41,370 nucleotides of DNA from Oligoflexus sp. (GTDB lineage: Bacteria > Bdellovibrionota_B > Oligoflexia > Oligoflexales > Oligoflexaceae), in the NCBI GenBank assembly GCA_014377445.1, contig JACMPP010000108.1, forward strand, positions 1 to 41,370. The letters run 5' to 3'. Positions within the stretch are counted from its first letter, which is position 1; the number at the start of each line of letters is the position of its first letter. Below the pieces are notes generated by a model. That model was not told where the DNA came from. It did not search any database and saw nothing but the letters and a program-made list of their open reading frames with translations. A program made the translations under genes and the position numbers. Positions 1-8,139 of the stretch are shown in pieces.

Positions 1-371
1 CAAGGAGATAATGGTTTTATTGCAGTCTTTTTCCACTCGCGGACGCGGCGATGAACAGTGAACGAGGCACCCTCGAACAGCAAGGAAAGTTCGGCCATAG
101 TAATAGTGCTGCAAGATGGGTCGCGGGCAAAAGTAAAATTCGCGCGCAATGCACCTCCTTCAAAGCGTCGGCAGACTAAGAAGAGGCCTAAAATGTCGCC
201 AGCTAAGGCACGAAGCTGCGTGTGATCACCTTTCAAGAAAACCACGCAATCTCCCGCGTAAGGATCGGCTCCAAAGCGGTAGGCTTCGGCAAGAAGGCCG
301 TCGAAATATTTACGGAAATCAGTTCGATGCTGGGCTATCAAAACTCGACGTATGAGCGACGGTAACCTAAT
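1..371 (-). CDS. tnpB: IS66-family TnpB (Orf2) accessory protein, partial, runs off the left edge
   Basis: Reading the minus strand from about 371 down to position 1 gives an uninterrupted frame containing DFRKYFDGLLAEAYRFGADP, then GDCVVFL and CRRFEGGALR. This follows the IS66 Orf2 pattern (D-RK--DGL, G-DP--G, RFEGG). TnpB of IS66 elements is a small accessory protein needed for transposition whose biochemical role is poorly known. The TAA of tnpA at 380-382 overlaps an AAGGAGG Shine-Dalgarno, and the first in-frame codon after it is ATT at 369-371; no in-frame ATG is present there. TnpB may use ATT by translational coupling, or an ATG may have been lost. The frame is open to the edge, so tnpC would lie outside the window. 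Confidence 0.8.
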   Translation of the reverse strand, partial: MRLPSLIRRVLIAQHRTDFRKYFDGLLAEAYRFGADPYAGDCVVFLKGDHTQLRALAGDILGLFLVCRRFEGGALRANFTFARDPSCSTITMAELSLLFEGASFTVHRRVREWKKTAIKPLSP

Positions 372-379
372 GGGCCTCC

Positions 380-736
380 TTAAAAGGAAATTTCGAGTAG
401 CAGACGACCAGCTTCATAAGAAACGCGCAGTCCGGTCGGGACCGAGGTATTGGAATTTGGCGGCAAAACATTTAGAATCCGAGGGCAGTCCTCGGTCGGA
501 ACTGGCAGCAGAACACGCCGTTGCCACTGCTGAAGCAGAGTTGGAGAGACATTCAGTGCGCGGGCCATGAGAGAGAGTTTAATGCCCGTCGCGACAGCCT
601 CAATAGCCGCAGAGCGAAGTTGATCGGGATACCTGGCATGTGGGCGATTCTTGGCGCGAAAGGAAGCGAAGTCGGCTTTGAGCGATTTCAGCCAGAAATG
701 AGGGTCGAATGAGTTTTTCATTTGGGCACTTTCCAT
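380..736 (-). CDS. tnpA: IS66-family TnpA-like (Orf1) helix-turn-helix protein
   Basis: 118 residues. The middle carries LRSAAIEAVATG, LSLMARALNVSP and LLQQWQRR, the helix-turn-helix pattern of IS66 Orf1/TnpA, which is thought to bind element DNA and belongs to the IS3/IS66 OrfA helix-turn-helix superfamily. It is followed directly by the tnpB frame, with the stop codon overlapping the tnpB Shine-Dalgarno. The first ATG (736) has no good ribosome site; the next, at 721, is preceded by GGAAAG 8 bases upstream and may be the true start. The C-terminus after the helix-turn-helix is short and not diagnostic. Confidence 0.7.
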   Translation of the reverse strand: MESAQMKNSFDPHFWLKSLKADFASFRAKNRPHARYPDQLRSAAIEAVATGIKLSLMARALNVSPTLLQQWQRRVLLPVPTEDCPRILNVLPPNSNTSVPTGLRVSYEAGRLLLEISF

Positions 737-814
737 CGATAAGAAATTTATCTGATGGAAGGAAGGCTAAAGGAGATTCGGGGATAAGTATCTATGCGCA
801 GATGAACGGCTTAC

Positions 815-1032
815 GGTTGTCGTGGGTTTATCAATTGGATTCAAAGTCTCAATTGTCCCGAACGTCATTAGTCTTGGTTGGGGCATCGGAGGTGGATCAG
901 GTTTTCTTAACTATTTTATGAAAAAATAGACTAAAAAATAATATCTGAGGATTCATAGTTATTTAGGATTCATGGGACACTCGTTCGACCCTGAAAAATC
1001 ATTTTTGGCGAAACATTCGAGGACAATACGTG
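815..1032. other. Intergenic remainder between IS66 end and oxidase terminator
   Basis: No reading frame with protein-like composition is seen between the IS66 genes and the terminator of the oxidase gene. The stretch around 900-1020 is A/T-rich and non-coding in appearance. Confidence 0.4.
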
Positions 1033-1065
1033 AAAAACCCGCCCCATCGATCGACAGGGCAGGCT
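1033..1065 (-). terminator. Rho-independent terminator of the copper-radical oxidase gene
   Basis: On the minus strand CCTGCCC (1063-1057) pairs with GGGCGGG across an 11-base loop, one pair being G-U, and is followed by TTTTT (1038-1034). It lies about 45 bases after the oxidase stop codon. Confidence 0.8.
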
Positions 1066-1107
1066 ATTAAAGTTCATTTCTGGAAATTGTGACCAAACGT
1101 AAGCTTA

Positions 1108-3135
1108 TTAGGGCTTAAGAAAGAATTCTTGGTTATCGAGACCAGGGTAGCAATCCCACTGATGGGAGACAGCTCCGTTTTCAACGCTCGGACCGGCGAT
1201 ATCAAAGCACTTGTTGCTGTGGACGAACAAGATTTGCTTTGAGCCTGCTGTGCCATCGTTGATTTTCAATTGCTGCGCTTCGCTACCGTTGCACGCATGC
1301 TGGGCGATTTTCGAACCGTTGGCGTTGCCTGCATCGGCGACTTCGATACATTTCTCTGAGTTGACGTTGACTAGATTGTAATGAGCGTTTGGAAGAGCCA
1401 CAATGCGGAACTTCTGGGCGTTGCCACCATTGCATTCTGCTTGCTGAACTTGAACACCATCGTCCAAACTTGCCCAGGGAACGTCCACACACTTATTGCT
1501 GTGTCGAGAGACAAGCGTATAGACGGCGCCGTTCTCAACGACTGCAGGAGCCGCGTGGTTGTCGACAACGGGGACTACGACAGGGCCGAGGACTGGAGCA
1601 GGAGCAGCTGCACCCGCTGGCGCTGCAAGGGCACCGTTATTCGTTGGGTTTCCGCCATTCAAGTTGAGGATGCGAGCGTAGGAAGGAACGCCTGCCTCGT
1701 TGATCAAGAACAGCATGTAAAAACCAGGAGGCGCAAGATTCGCGTTCGGCGGCATCGAGACGTTGATTGTTCCGTTGCCTTGGTTTTGGAAGGCAAGGTC
1801 GAGGAAGCGTTGGCCAACGTCGAAAGAGTGAGTCACGGAACCTTCACGAACGAGGGTCACGCGGGCAACTCCACCGGCACCACCGTTAGGAACGTTTTGC
1901 AGGTTGTTATAGCCTTGCTGATTGTTAAACTCACCGATCGTCGGACGATCTGCGAACTCATTGCCATTGAAGAGATAGGGTGGGTAGTAGATCTCTGCGT
2001 TCAAGTTGTTCAAGGGACCTGGAGCACCCCCGCCGCCGACCATCACAGAAGCATCAGGGAGTAGGAGTGCGACCGAGTGATACATGCGAGCTGTAGCAGC
2101 GGTTGCGAGCTGACGGAATTGACGGGTGTTGGGGTTCCACATTTCTGCGGTATTCGCCGTGTCGATAAGTTTGTTATCGAAGGCGCTTCCGCCGGTGACG
2201 AGGACTTCGCCGTTGGGGAGGACAGTACTGTTAACCCACATACGACGGAAAGCCATATCTGGAGTTCCTTCAACTTGTGGCGCACCGCCCGTGATATCGA
2301 CTGTTATGCCTTGACGTGATGCTTCTCCGCCGAAGTCACCAGCTGTGGTGCCGCCGACTTGAAGAATCTTACCAGGTTGGTACATAACCGCTGTCGACTG
2401 ATGGCCACGAGTTTTGTTGGGAAGGTAGCCCGCGACTTGGATAGCACCCTGACCAGCCCAATCCAAGTAATACATCATGTTGTCGGTCATCCCGAACACA
2501 CGACCGTCGGGTGCCACGAAGTTGCGGGGGTAGAACCAACGCGCGCCATCGTTATTGATGATTTCATTGCTGTTAGCGCCCCAAAGAGTGCGCCACTGAC
2601 CGTTCGCATAGATTTCAGGGACTGCGACAGGGTTATGAGCTCCGTCGACTCCGCCGTGAATGAGTGATTCGCCGTTTGGAAGGGTCGTCAGGGAAGGATA
2701 CCAACGAGCGTTAGCCATGTATGCGGTGCGTTCGAGAGTTTTTGCTCCTGAATTCAAGATAAGTGCGTCGGCGACACCATTGTTATATGGGTTGCGCGTG
2801 TCACCACCAGCGACGAGCACGTTGCCGTCGGGCAACAGACTGGTAGCGGCACAAAACGTATCGGTTGCGGTTTGGTTGGGAAGTTTAGCCTGAGCGCCCC
2901 AACCGCCCCAAAAATTCCAAATTGCGTATTCAAATTGAGCACCTTGGTTACCATTCCCATCGGTACCAAAACTGAAGACCTGGCCGTCAGGAAGAAGGGT
3001 TGCATGGAGCGGAATGACGGGCATTCCGAATTGCTGTCCCCATCGACCAACGACATTGTTGGCGTAAGAAGCAGACGGGAACCCCGCCGCTACTAACAGA
3101 CCAAGATACAGACCTCGATTTCTCAGATTATGCAT
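1108..3135 (-). CDS. Secreted copper-radical oxidase (galactose/glyoxal oxidase family) with ricin-type lectin domain
   Basis: 675 residues. A Sec signal peptide (residues 1-25, ending SASYA) precedes a kelch-type beta-propeller (about 40-390), a galactose-oxidase C-terminal domain (about 395-495), an Ala/Pro linker (500-530) and a three-fold ricin-B-like lectin domain (538-675; repeats with NKCVDV, EKCIEV and NKCFDI). The copper/radical site of the family is intact by motif: Cys95 in DTFCAATS and Tyr146 in ARWYPS (the thioether pair), Tyr352-His353 in ARMYHS, and His436 in SVTHSF. Such enzymes oxidise primary alcohols or aldehydes to aldehydes or acids and release H2O2. The ARWYPS surroundings are closer to glyoxal oxidase/GlxA than to fungal galactose oxidase, so the substrate is open. 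The lectin tail probably anchors it on glycans. It is a single-gene unit with its own terminator. Confidence 0.9.
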   Translation of the reverse strand: MHNLRNRGLYLGLLVAAGFPSASYANNVVGRWGQQFGMPVIPLHATLLPDGQVFSFGTDGNGNQGAQFEYAIWNFWGGWGAQAKLPNQTATDTFCAATSLLPDGNVLVAGGDTRNPYNNGVADALILNSGAKTLERTAYMANARWYPSLTTLPNGESLIHGGVDGAHNPVAVPEIYANGQWRTLWGANSNEIINNDGARWFYPRNFVAPDGRVFGMTDNMMYYLDWAGQGAIQVAGYLPNKTRGHQSTAVMYQPGKILQVGGTTAGDFGGEASRQGITVDITGGAPQVEGTPDMAFRRMWVNSTVLPNGEVLVTGGSAFDNKLIDTANTAEMWNPNTRQFRQLATAATARMYHSVALLLPDASVMVGGGGAPGPLNNLNAEIYYPPYLFNGNEFADRPTIGEFNNQQGYNNLQNVPNGGAGGVARVTLVREGSVTHSFDVGQRFLDLAFQNQGNGTINVSMPPNANLAPPGFYMLFLINEAGVPSYARILNLNGGNPTNNGALAAPAGAAAPAPVLGPVVVPVVDNHAAPAVVENGAVYTLVSRHSNKCVDVPWASLDDGVQVQQAECNGGNAQKFRIVALPNAHYNLVNVNSEKCIEVADAGNANGSKIAQHACNGSEAQQLKINDGTAGSKQILFVHSNKCFDIAGPSVENGAVSHQWDCYPGLDNQEFFLKP

Positions 3136-3845
3136 AATTCACCCTTTGAATGAGGTTAAAAAATTTTAACTCTCGAGCAATTTTCTTGCACGACCTTCGT
3201 GCCAGCGGACTATGCATTTGGAATGCATAGAGATCAATGCAACTTCGACTGAGTCTCGGGCCGTCTTGCATAAAAATATTCATTGTGAAAAAAATATATG
3301 CCCATAATGTATACAAAATTATCGAAGTTATTGAAAACGTTCCCGCTTGTCCCAAATATCCTTAAGTCTTTGCAATTTCGAAAGATTATCAAAGATATCG
3401 GGATTCAAATGGTTAATTTTGACATGCTTCGAAGCGCGTGAATACGACTTCCTTACAATTTTTGTATAAATATCATCTAAAAATAACGACATGTAAAAAA
3501 TGCCGCGAAATATTTCCTCTTGAAAATTGAACCCTGGGCCACTTAACTTGACGTAGCCTAGTTTTAAGTAGTTGACTTATTTATCTTTTGGTAACTCTTT
3601 CTCAAGTTTTGTGAAATCTTTGCTGATAAGTTCTCTGTCATCAGGAGAGCGTATCCAAATCTAATCAAAAAATCTGTCCCTCATGCCGAGCTAGTCCAGT
3701 ACACAACAGGGCGTGCAAGCACAGAGAAGCCTTTGTTTATGCTGAACCACGTCTGCTCGCTCCTTCGTCACGACCTCTCGCGTTTGGCGCGAAAAACGTG
3801 GGCAACAACAAAAAGGGCCGAGCGCCTGCAAAAGCATCTCTACCT
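3136..3845. other. Gene-poor A/T-rich gap
   Basis: This 710-base stretch presumably holds the promoter of the oxidase gene near its left end. I find no convincing gene, tRNA or repeat. The GC content rises near 3690-3830 without forming a recognisable frame, so decayed coding sequence there is possible but not shown. Confidence 0.4.
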
Positions 3846-4046
3846 CTATAATTTCTTTTTAAACTGATTGGTTTTGTTATCTAAGATCAGTTCCCCTTTA
3901 GAACGCCCACCACCGCCATGTGTACTCGCTGTGAAGATCTCGATTTTAATTTCCCCATCTGGAAATTCAATCAAAGCTTGAAGATCGTTATTTTTTGCCG
4001 AAGCTAGATTTTTGACGTACTCATAATCTTTAGTATCTACAGTCAC
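3846..4046 (-). CDS. Small hypothetical protein, perhaps a fragment
   Basis: 66 residues from a GTG start at 4046, with charged, protein-like composition (VKNLASAKNNDLQALIEFPD, then EIKIEIFTASTHGGGG). The frame stays open upstream to a TAA just before about 4085, adding a plausible peptide (KITAKYQVEADAYY). This suggests either a non-standard start or the tail of a larger decayed gene. No Shine-Dalgarno supports GTG 4046. I do not recognise a family. It sits alone in an A/T-rich gap between the oxidase and the cytolysin-like gene. Confidence 0.4.
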   Translation of the reverse strand: MTVDTKDYEYVKNLASAKNNDLQALIEFPDGEIKIEIFTASTHGGGGRSKGELILDNKTNQFKKKL

Positions 4047-4444
4047 GTAGTAGGCATCTGCCTCAACTTGATATTTAGCCGTAATTTTTTAGAAATGTTA
4101 TGCTTTCTATGCTTTCTATGCTTTTAAAATTGACCATGACTCGCTACACCAAAAGCATCATTCTTTTAAAAAATTTGCCAATCACTATCTACTCTTAAGT
4201 CCGGCTTGGAAAAGTCCACTCAAGTAGCCCAGGTCTTGAAAATTGAATAAATAATTTAAAAATTTTTTAGAAATTTTTTAGAAATTTTAGCGAGGTTTCT
4301 AGAGGAATCGTCGTGTTGTCGAAGCTTCGCTCATGCCGTTCATCTAAGCTTTCATAGTGATCACTTCGAGGATGCATGAGCGCGCGGAAGGATTTGCATT
4401 TGCAGTCGATGCTAGCGGGATAACCTTGGAATGAAGGAAGTCGA
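4047..4444. other. Gene-free gap with short direct repeats
   Basis: A/T-rich stretch with a short tandem TGCTTTCTA motif (about 4100-4122) and a repeated ATTTTTTAGAA unit (about 4262-4288). No gene or clear terminator is seen. Confidence 0.4.
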
Positions 4445-6085
4445 TCAATCTCGCGCCTTCACTTCGATCGAGGAAGTCTTGTCGTTGAAACCGATGCTTT
4501 TCAGGTTCGAATTGTCGGCGATGATTTCATAATGCTCGCCCTTGAAGTCGCCCGAGTTCCAGATCACAGCCTTCAATCCAGGCGGCATTCGTACCGACGA
4601 GAGCGTATCGTTGCGTAACCCGAGATCTTTCAACTGCTGGTAGTTGTATGAACCGATGCCAAGGCCCAAGGGGTACCCATGGTAGTCGCCGCCCGAGTAG
4701 AAGGTGGCGATAGCGGAGCTGGCAACACAGTTCTTCGATCGGAAATCAGTCGTGAAAGCCAGTTTCGCAAGCGTTGCATCGTCGAGATAGCGAAGCGAGT
4801 AAGCGATAGGTGCACCCGAGTTTCGCTCGCTGAACTTAGCCCCGCTGATTAAGAAGCTGTAGATAAGATCTAGCTGTGATTTTCCGCTTTTCGCATCATT
4901 CAGTTTTGAACCTGTCACAGCTTGGATGGCTTCACTGGCATCGCCACCAATGGCAAAGGCTTTGATGTGGCTGGTGTTGACTATGTCTTGATACTTGCTC
5001 GATACAGAAGCCGTGGCAGTTCCCGATAGTGGATTGCCATAGCTGCCGGAGACCGCGGCTTCAAGATCTTTCATAGAAGCGGTCGATTCGAAGAGAAAGT
5101 AAAATCGGCGACCGTAGGTCACGGACGATACGTATAAAAGTGGATTGTTGGCCCTCATATAAGGCTTGAGTGCATCGACAGTAACGGAAGGTCCGAAGAC
5201 ACCGCCGGCACCTTGAGGCGCTTCGTAGGCCATGGTGAAATACTCTTGAGTAAATTCGACAAGCACACGATTCTTCTCATCCTTGGCGTCAAAACCAAGG
5301 CTCGCTGATCCACCCCAAGTTAGGCCTTTGTAACTCGCCTTCAAAGCGAGCTTGATCTGCTGTTCGTCGTGAATCTGTTCGACTCGGTAGGAAAACTTAG
5401 CGGGTGCAGGATCCTTGAGATTGGTCGCAAGTATTTGGTTCATAGCCTGGGTCGAGCTCGCGAGGCTTGGAGACGGGATGACTTTGGCAAAATTGCCGTT
5501 ACCGCCGCTGGCGATGGTCAGGACGATCGTACCTTCCTTGCGATCGCGAATCGGAATCGGGTCAAGCGCCCCTTCCGCCACAGATTGACTCTGGATGAGA
5601 GCTCCTGGCCAGAGGCTGTCTGCGTTGGAACTAACCACAGATATTTCGGTTGGGACGATGGTTTGCTTTTTATCCTGAAAAGTACACAAAGTCTTGATTC
5701 CTGACATCATCTTCTCTTCGACCTGCGGGCAGGCGACAACCGACTCTTTACCTGCGCACATAAATTTGGGAGTCACGTCTTCCGTCGCCATGGAATTGAG
5801 GTGACCTATGCCTTTGATATAGTCTTGAATCAAGGCCGTTAAAGATGCCGCAGAATCCTTCGAGGGAGTTTTGGGTACTCCAGGAACACCGGATGCGCCA
5901 GGCATTTCAGACACTGTAGAAGAGGTCGATGACCCGACTCGAGCGTTACCGATATTTTTAGAGTTTGTCACCGAAGGCGAAGTTGGTTTCGAAAAGGTAG
6001 GCTTCTTCGTAGCATCGCTACACGACAAAGCTACAAAGCAAAGTGAAGCACTCGTGGCCTGGATCATAAACTTTTCAAATTTCAT
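4445..6085 (-). CDS. Lipoprotein related to cholesterol-dependent (thiol-activated) cytolysins, with C-terminal beta/gamma-crystallin domain
   Basis: 546 residues from the ATG at 6085, chosen because GAGG lies 7 bases upstream; an earlier in-frame start at 6127 lacks this. The N-terminus is a lipoprotein-type signal (hydrophobic stretch ending VALSC, Cys22) followed by a Ser/Thr/Pro-rich linker. Residues about 110-450 match the core of thiol-activated cytolysins: VTYGRRFYFLFEST (compare VAYGRTVYVKLETT of perfringolysin), IKAFAIGGDASEA (compare VVLGGDAKE) and APIAYSLRYLDD. The cholesterol-recognising domain 4, with its Trp-rich undecapeptide, is absent. Residues about 455-546 instead form a beta/gamma-crystallin unit: ATFYSGGDYHG and AVIWNSGDFKG strands and two N-D-x-x-S-S calcium-type motifs (about 492 and 534). 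Cytolysins of this family form large beta-barrel pores. Here targeting, lipidation and membrane choice must differ. It has no operon partner. Confidence 0.85.
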   Translation of the reverse strand: MKFEKFMIQATSASLCFVALSCSDATKKPTFSKPTSPSVTNSKNIGNARVGSSTSSTVSEMPGASGVPGVPKTPSKDSAASLTALIQDYIKGIGHLNSMATEDVTPKFMCAGKESVVACPQVEEKMMSGIKTLCTFQDKKQTIVPTEISVVSSNADSLWPGALIQSQSVAEGALDPIPIRDRKEGTIVLTIASGGNGNFAKVIPSPSLASSTQAMNQILATNLKDPAPAKFSYRVEQIHDEQQIKLALKASYKGLTWGGSASLGFDAKDEKNRVLVEFTQEYFTMAYEAPQGAGGVFGPSVTVDALKPYMRANNPLLYVSSVTYGRRFYFLFESTASMKDLEAAVSGSYGNPLSGTATASVSSKYQDIVNTSHIKAFAIGGDASEAIQAVTGSKLNDAKSGKSQLDLIYSFLISGAKFSERNSGAPIAYSLRYLDDATLAKLAFTTDFRSKNCVASSAIATFYSGGDYHGYPLGLGIGSYNYQQLKDLGLRNDTLSSVRMPPGLKAVIWNSGDFKGEHYEIIADNSNLKSIGFNDKTSSIEVKARD

Positions 6086-6973
6086 ATTTTGTCCTCGATT
6101 GGAAGGAACAACATTGAGTTCGAACAAATGGTCAACGATTTGGGAAATCCTCCTCGTAGCCGCCCGATCTTATCGGCATTCGTTGACGAAAACTTGAGCT
6201 GTGCTTAATTAACTTCTATTTGCTAAGTCATTGACGAGGGTTGAAAAATTACGGAACCTAGGATTTTAACTTTGCGCTATTCGCGGCGAGGTCCGAGGCG
6301 AGTTTTTTCCGTCAAGAATGAATAGCTTGATAGGGGCGGTCCGATTCCAGCTTCGGTAGCAACTCGGCTCTCATCGGGGAGAGTGGTAAGGCAAGGGGTG
6401 GAAGATCCCAAGGACCCTCTATCCTTGCGGTCTAGAAAGGCTGGCATAACCATTGACGATAGCCTCTTTGGATAAGGCTGTCAGTAGGTAGAAGCGGGCT
6501 TTGGCCGAACTGCGTCGTTCAGTCGGTTTAAAATGAGCTAGGGAGCTAGCTGCTCACCCCTGCGCTATCAAGATGTCTCAATGGATAGATTTTGATATTA
6601 AATTTAGAGCGGTTATATTTGAAGGATTACAGGGGACCACGATCGCGCAACGCCACCCGATTCTCAATTTGCGCAGTGCCCTTTCAAGAATTGTGCTCAA
6701 ATTCGATTTATCGTAGATGTCGGCCTCAGCTTTTATGTGAGGTTTTAGCATGCCATGGCGGATTCATATTCTAGGTTGTGATATTAACACGATTCGAGTT
6801 TGCTTTCCCTTTTCAATCCCTTATCTCAGACTCTACAAGCTCCTGATTCATCAGTATAACTAATCGTAATTATGAATAAATATAACATAGCTAAATAAAA
6901 GCTTTACATGCCTTTTTGACGGTGTTATGGCTGGGGGGTGAATTGTGATCCCAACCCAAACATTGAGGCAAAC
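6086..6973. other. Long intergenic region with a GC-richer core, possible structured RNA
   Basis: The flanks are A/T-rich, but about 6285-6580 is clearly richer in G+C and contains several short self-complementary stretches, for example GAGCTAGGGAGCTAGCTGCTC near 6535-6555 (first 20 bases GAGCTAGGGAGCTAGCTGCT). No convincing coding frame with a ribosome site is present on either strand. A 67-codon open frame on the minus strand across the core has no other support. It does not match tmRNA, RNase P, 6S or group II intron landmarks that I know. It may be an unknown RNA or the remains of a mobile element. Confidence 0.3.
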
Positions 6974-7450
6974 ATGAAAGCATTTATTCTCGGCATCCTC
7001 TTGGTCAGTTCAGCGGCTTCTGCTTCTCAGAGTCAAGAATTTTGCAGCAATGCGGAAGGTACCATCGAGATCGCAACGCGCGGTTTCACAATGAAAACCG
7101 TCACTGCCACCCAGAGAATTCCAGGTCAGGACGGTAGCTTCAAAACCCGTGAAGTTCTTTTAACGGACGCTATCGTCAGCATCCTGGCAGCCAAACCCAT
7201 TGAAAACGACTATCGAAAAGAATGCTTTCCAGGGCAAATGGAAGGCATCGGCTATGGCCGCAATGTGCAGTACAAAAAGATTAAAATTCAGCGTCCTGAA
7301 GGGGCCGCCTTCGTGCGCGATATCATAGGTCTGTCCCCTGATAAGAAAACGCTTGAGGTCAATATGCTTTGTGAAGAAAAGCTAAAGGCGGAGACTCTCT
7401 GCGAAACTCCAAGCGATGCTCCAGCACCAGCTCCGACCGAAGGCAATTGA
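6974..7450 (+). CDS. Small secreted protein of unknown function with four mature cysteines
   Basis: 158 residues from ATG 6974, preferred over an upstream in-frame ATG at 6938 because GAGG sits 5 bases before it. The N-terminus MKAFILGILLVSSAASAS is a Sec signal peptide. The mature part has four cysteines (in FCSN, ECFPG, MLCEE and TLCET), suggesting two disulfides, and ends in an Ala/Pro-rich tail. No family is recognised. It is monocistronic, with a strong terminator 30 bases after the stop, and lies in the accessory region of exported proteins. Confidence 0.75.
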   Translation: MKAFILGILLVSSAASASQSQEFCSNAEGTIEIATRGFTMKTVTATQRIPGQDGSFKTREVLLTDAIVSILAAKPIENDYRKECFPGQMEGIGYGRNVQYKKIKIQRPEGAAFVRDIIGLSPDKKTLEVNMLCEEKLKAETLCETPSDAPAPAPTEGN

Positions 7451-7480
7451 TTCCCTCTCCACTCTAAGCTTGGCCCACCA

Positions 7481-7526
7481 CGCTAGTCTTTTTCCTCCAG
7501 GAATCAAAGGCTAGCGTTTGCATTTT
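7481..7526 (+). terminator. Rho-independent terminator after the small secreted protein
   Basis: CGCTAGTCTTT (7481-7491) pairs along its full 11 bases, with one G-U, to AAAGGCTAGCG (7506-7516), followed by TTTGCATTTT. Confidence 0.75.
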
Positions 7527-7648
7527 CCCTGATCGCTTATGTCCTCCTTATAATCTTCCCACAGATGAAGTCCATGGCAGTCTTTCGAGCTCTCTGGTCA
7601 AATAATTTTGAGTTCGTTAGGATAAGAAGAAAGATCCTTCAGGAAGCC

Positions 7649-8122
7649 TCAAAAGAAGTCATAAATAGTCTTCTCGTGGCTATGAGTGTCGAGGGTCGCC
7701 AGACGCGAAAAGCCTTTCTCACTGCTAAGAAAGACTAAGCATTGCTCGCTCACAAAGGCGAAACCCCGCCGACCGCTACGCCTCAGCGGCGAGCTGTGCT
7801 CGCAATTTTCAAAGGTCAATTGAACCCAGTTCTCAGTTTTTATCTTATAAATCCAGAGTTGAAAAAAATCTCCTGTGAGAAAGCTGGCGGCAATCGTTTC
7901 CCCGCTGGGACTGCAACTCGCCTCGGCACAGGATGTATTTTCAAGACCGGGAGGGTGTAAAGCATTTACACCTGAATCTGAGAAGAACTTTAACGCCGCC
8001 GCATGCCAAGGCAGAGCCTCACGAGACCATTCTAAGAAGATAGCGAGCGCAAGCTTAGAATGCCACTGGCGGAACCGAGGATGAAGACGATTCGAAGAAA
8101 ATGGACCGTGGCTCGGTACCAA
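7649..8122 (-). CDS. TolB/PD40-like beta-propeller fragment
   Basis: 157 residues. Two stretches look like PD40 (TolB-type) propeller blades: CSPSGETIAASF followed by LWIYKIKTENWVQLTFENC, and HSSP with GRRGFAFVSEQ and LVFLSSEKG. A normal TolB has a signal peptide, an N-terminal domain and six blades, so this is a fragment or a diverged short protein. The start is doubtful: TTG 8122 has no ribosome site, and the frame continues upstream into the 3' end of the FAD oxidase. A degenerated gene is quite possible. It is on the same strand as the oxidase and 17 bases downstream of its stop. Confidence 0.45.
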   Translation of the reverse strand: MVPSHGPFSSNRLHPRFRQWHSKLALAIFLEWSREALPWHAAALKFFSDSGVNALHPPGLENTSCAEASCSPSGETIAASFLTGDFFQLWIYKIKTENWVQLTFENCEHSSPLRRSGRRGFAFVSEQCLVFLSSEKGFSRLATLDTHSHEKTIYDFF

Positions 8123-8139
8123 GCACCGGTCAGAATAGT

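Larger units (their letters stand above)
1..814 (-). mobile_element. IS66-type insertion sequence, 5' portion only
   Basis: tnpA and tnpB are in the standard IS66 order and orientation, and the element continues beyond the left edge. Its right boundary is not certain. On the minus strand a GTAAGCCG beginning at 814 resembles the GTAAGCG start of many IS66 inverted repeats, so 814 is offered as a tentative end. The matching repeat and the 8-bp target duplication cannot be checked inside this window. Confidence 0.5.

Noticed and set aside
1381..2064. Plus-strand open frame of 227 codons inside the oxidase gene
   Set aside because: It lies antisense to the galactose-oxidase and lectin coding sequence and shows no domain or ribosome site of its own.
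6285..6580. Group II intron or RNase P RNA
   Set aside because: No domain V hairpin, no reverse transcriptase and none of the conserved RNase P core sequences are present.
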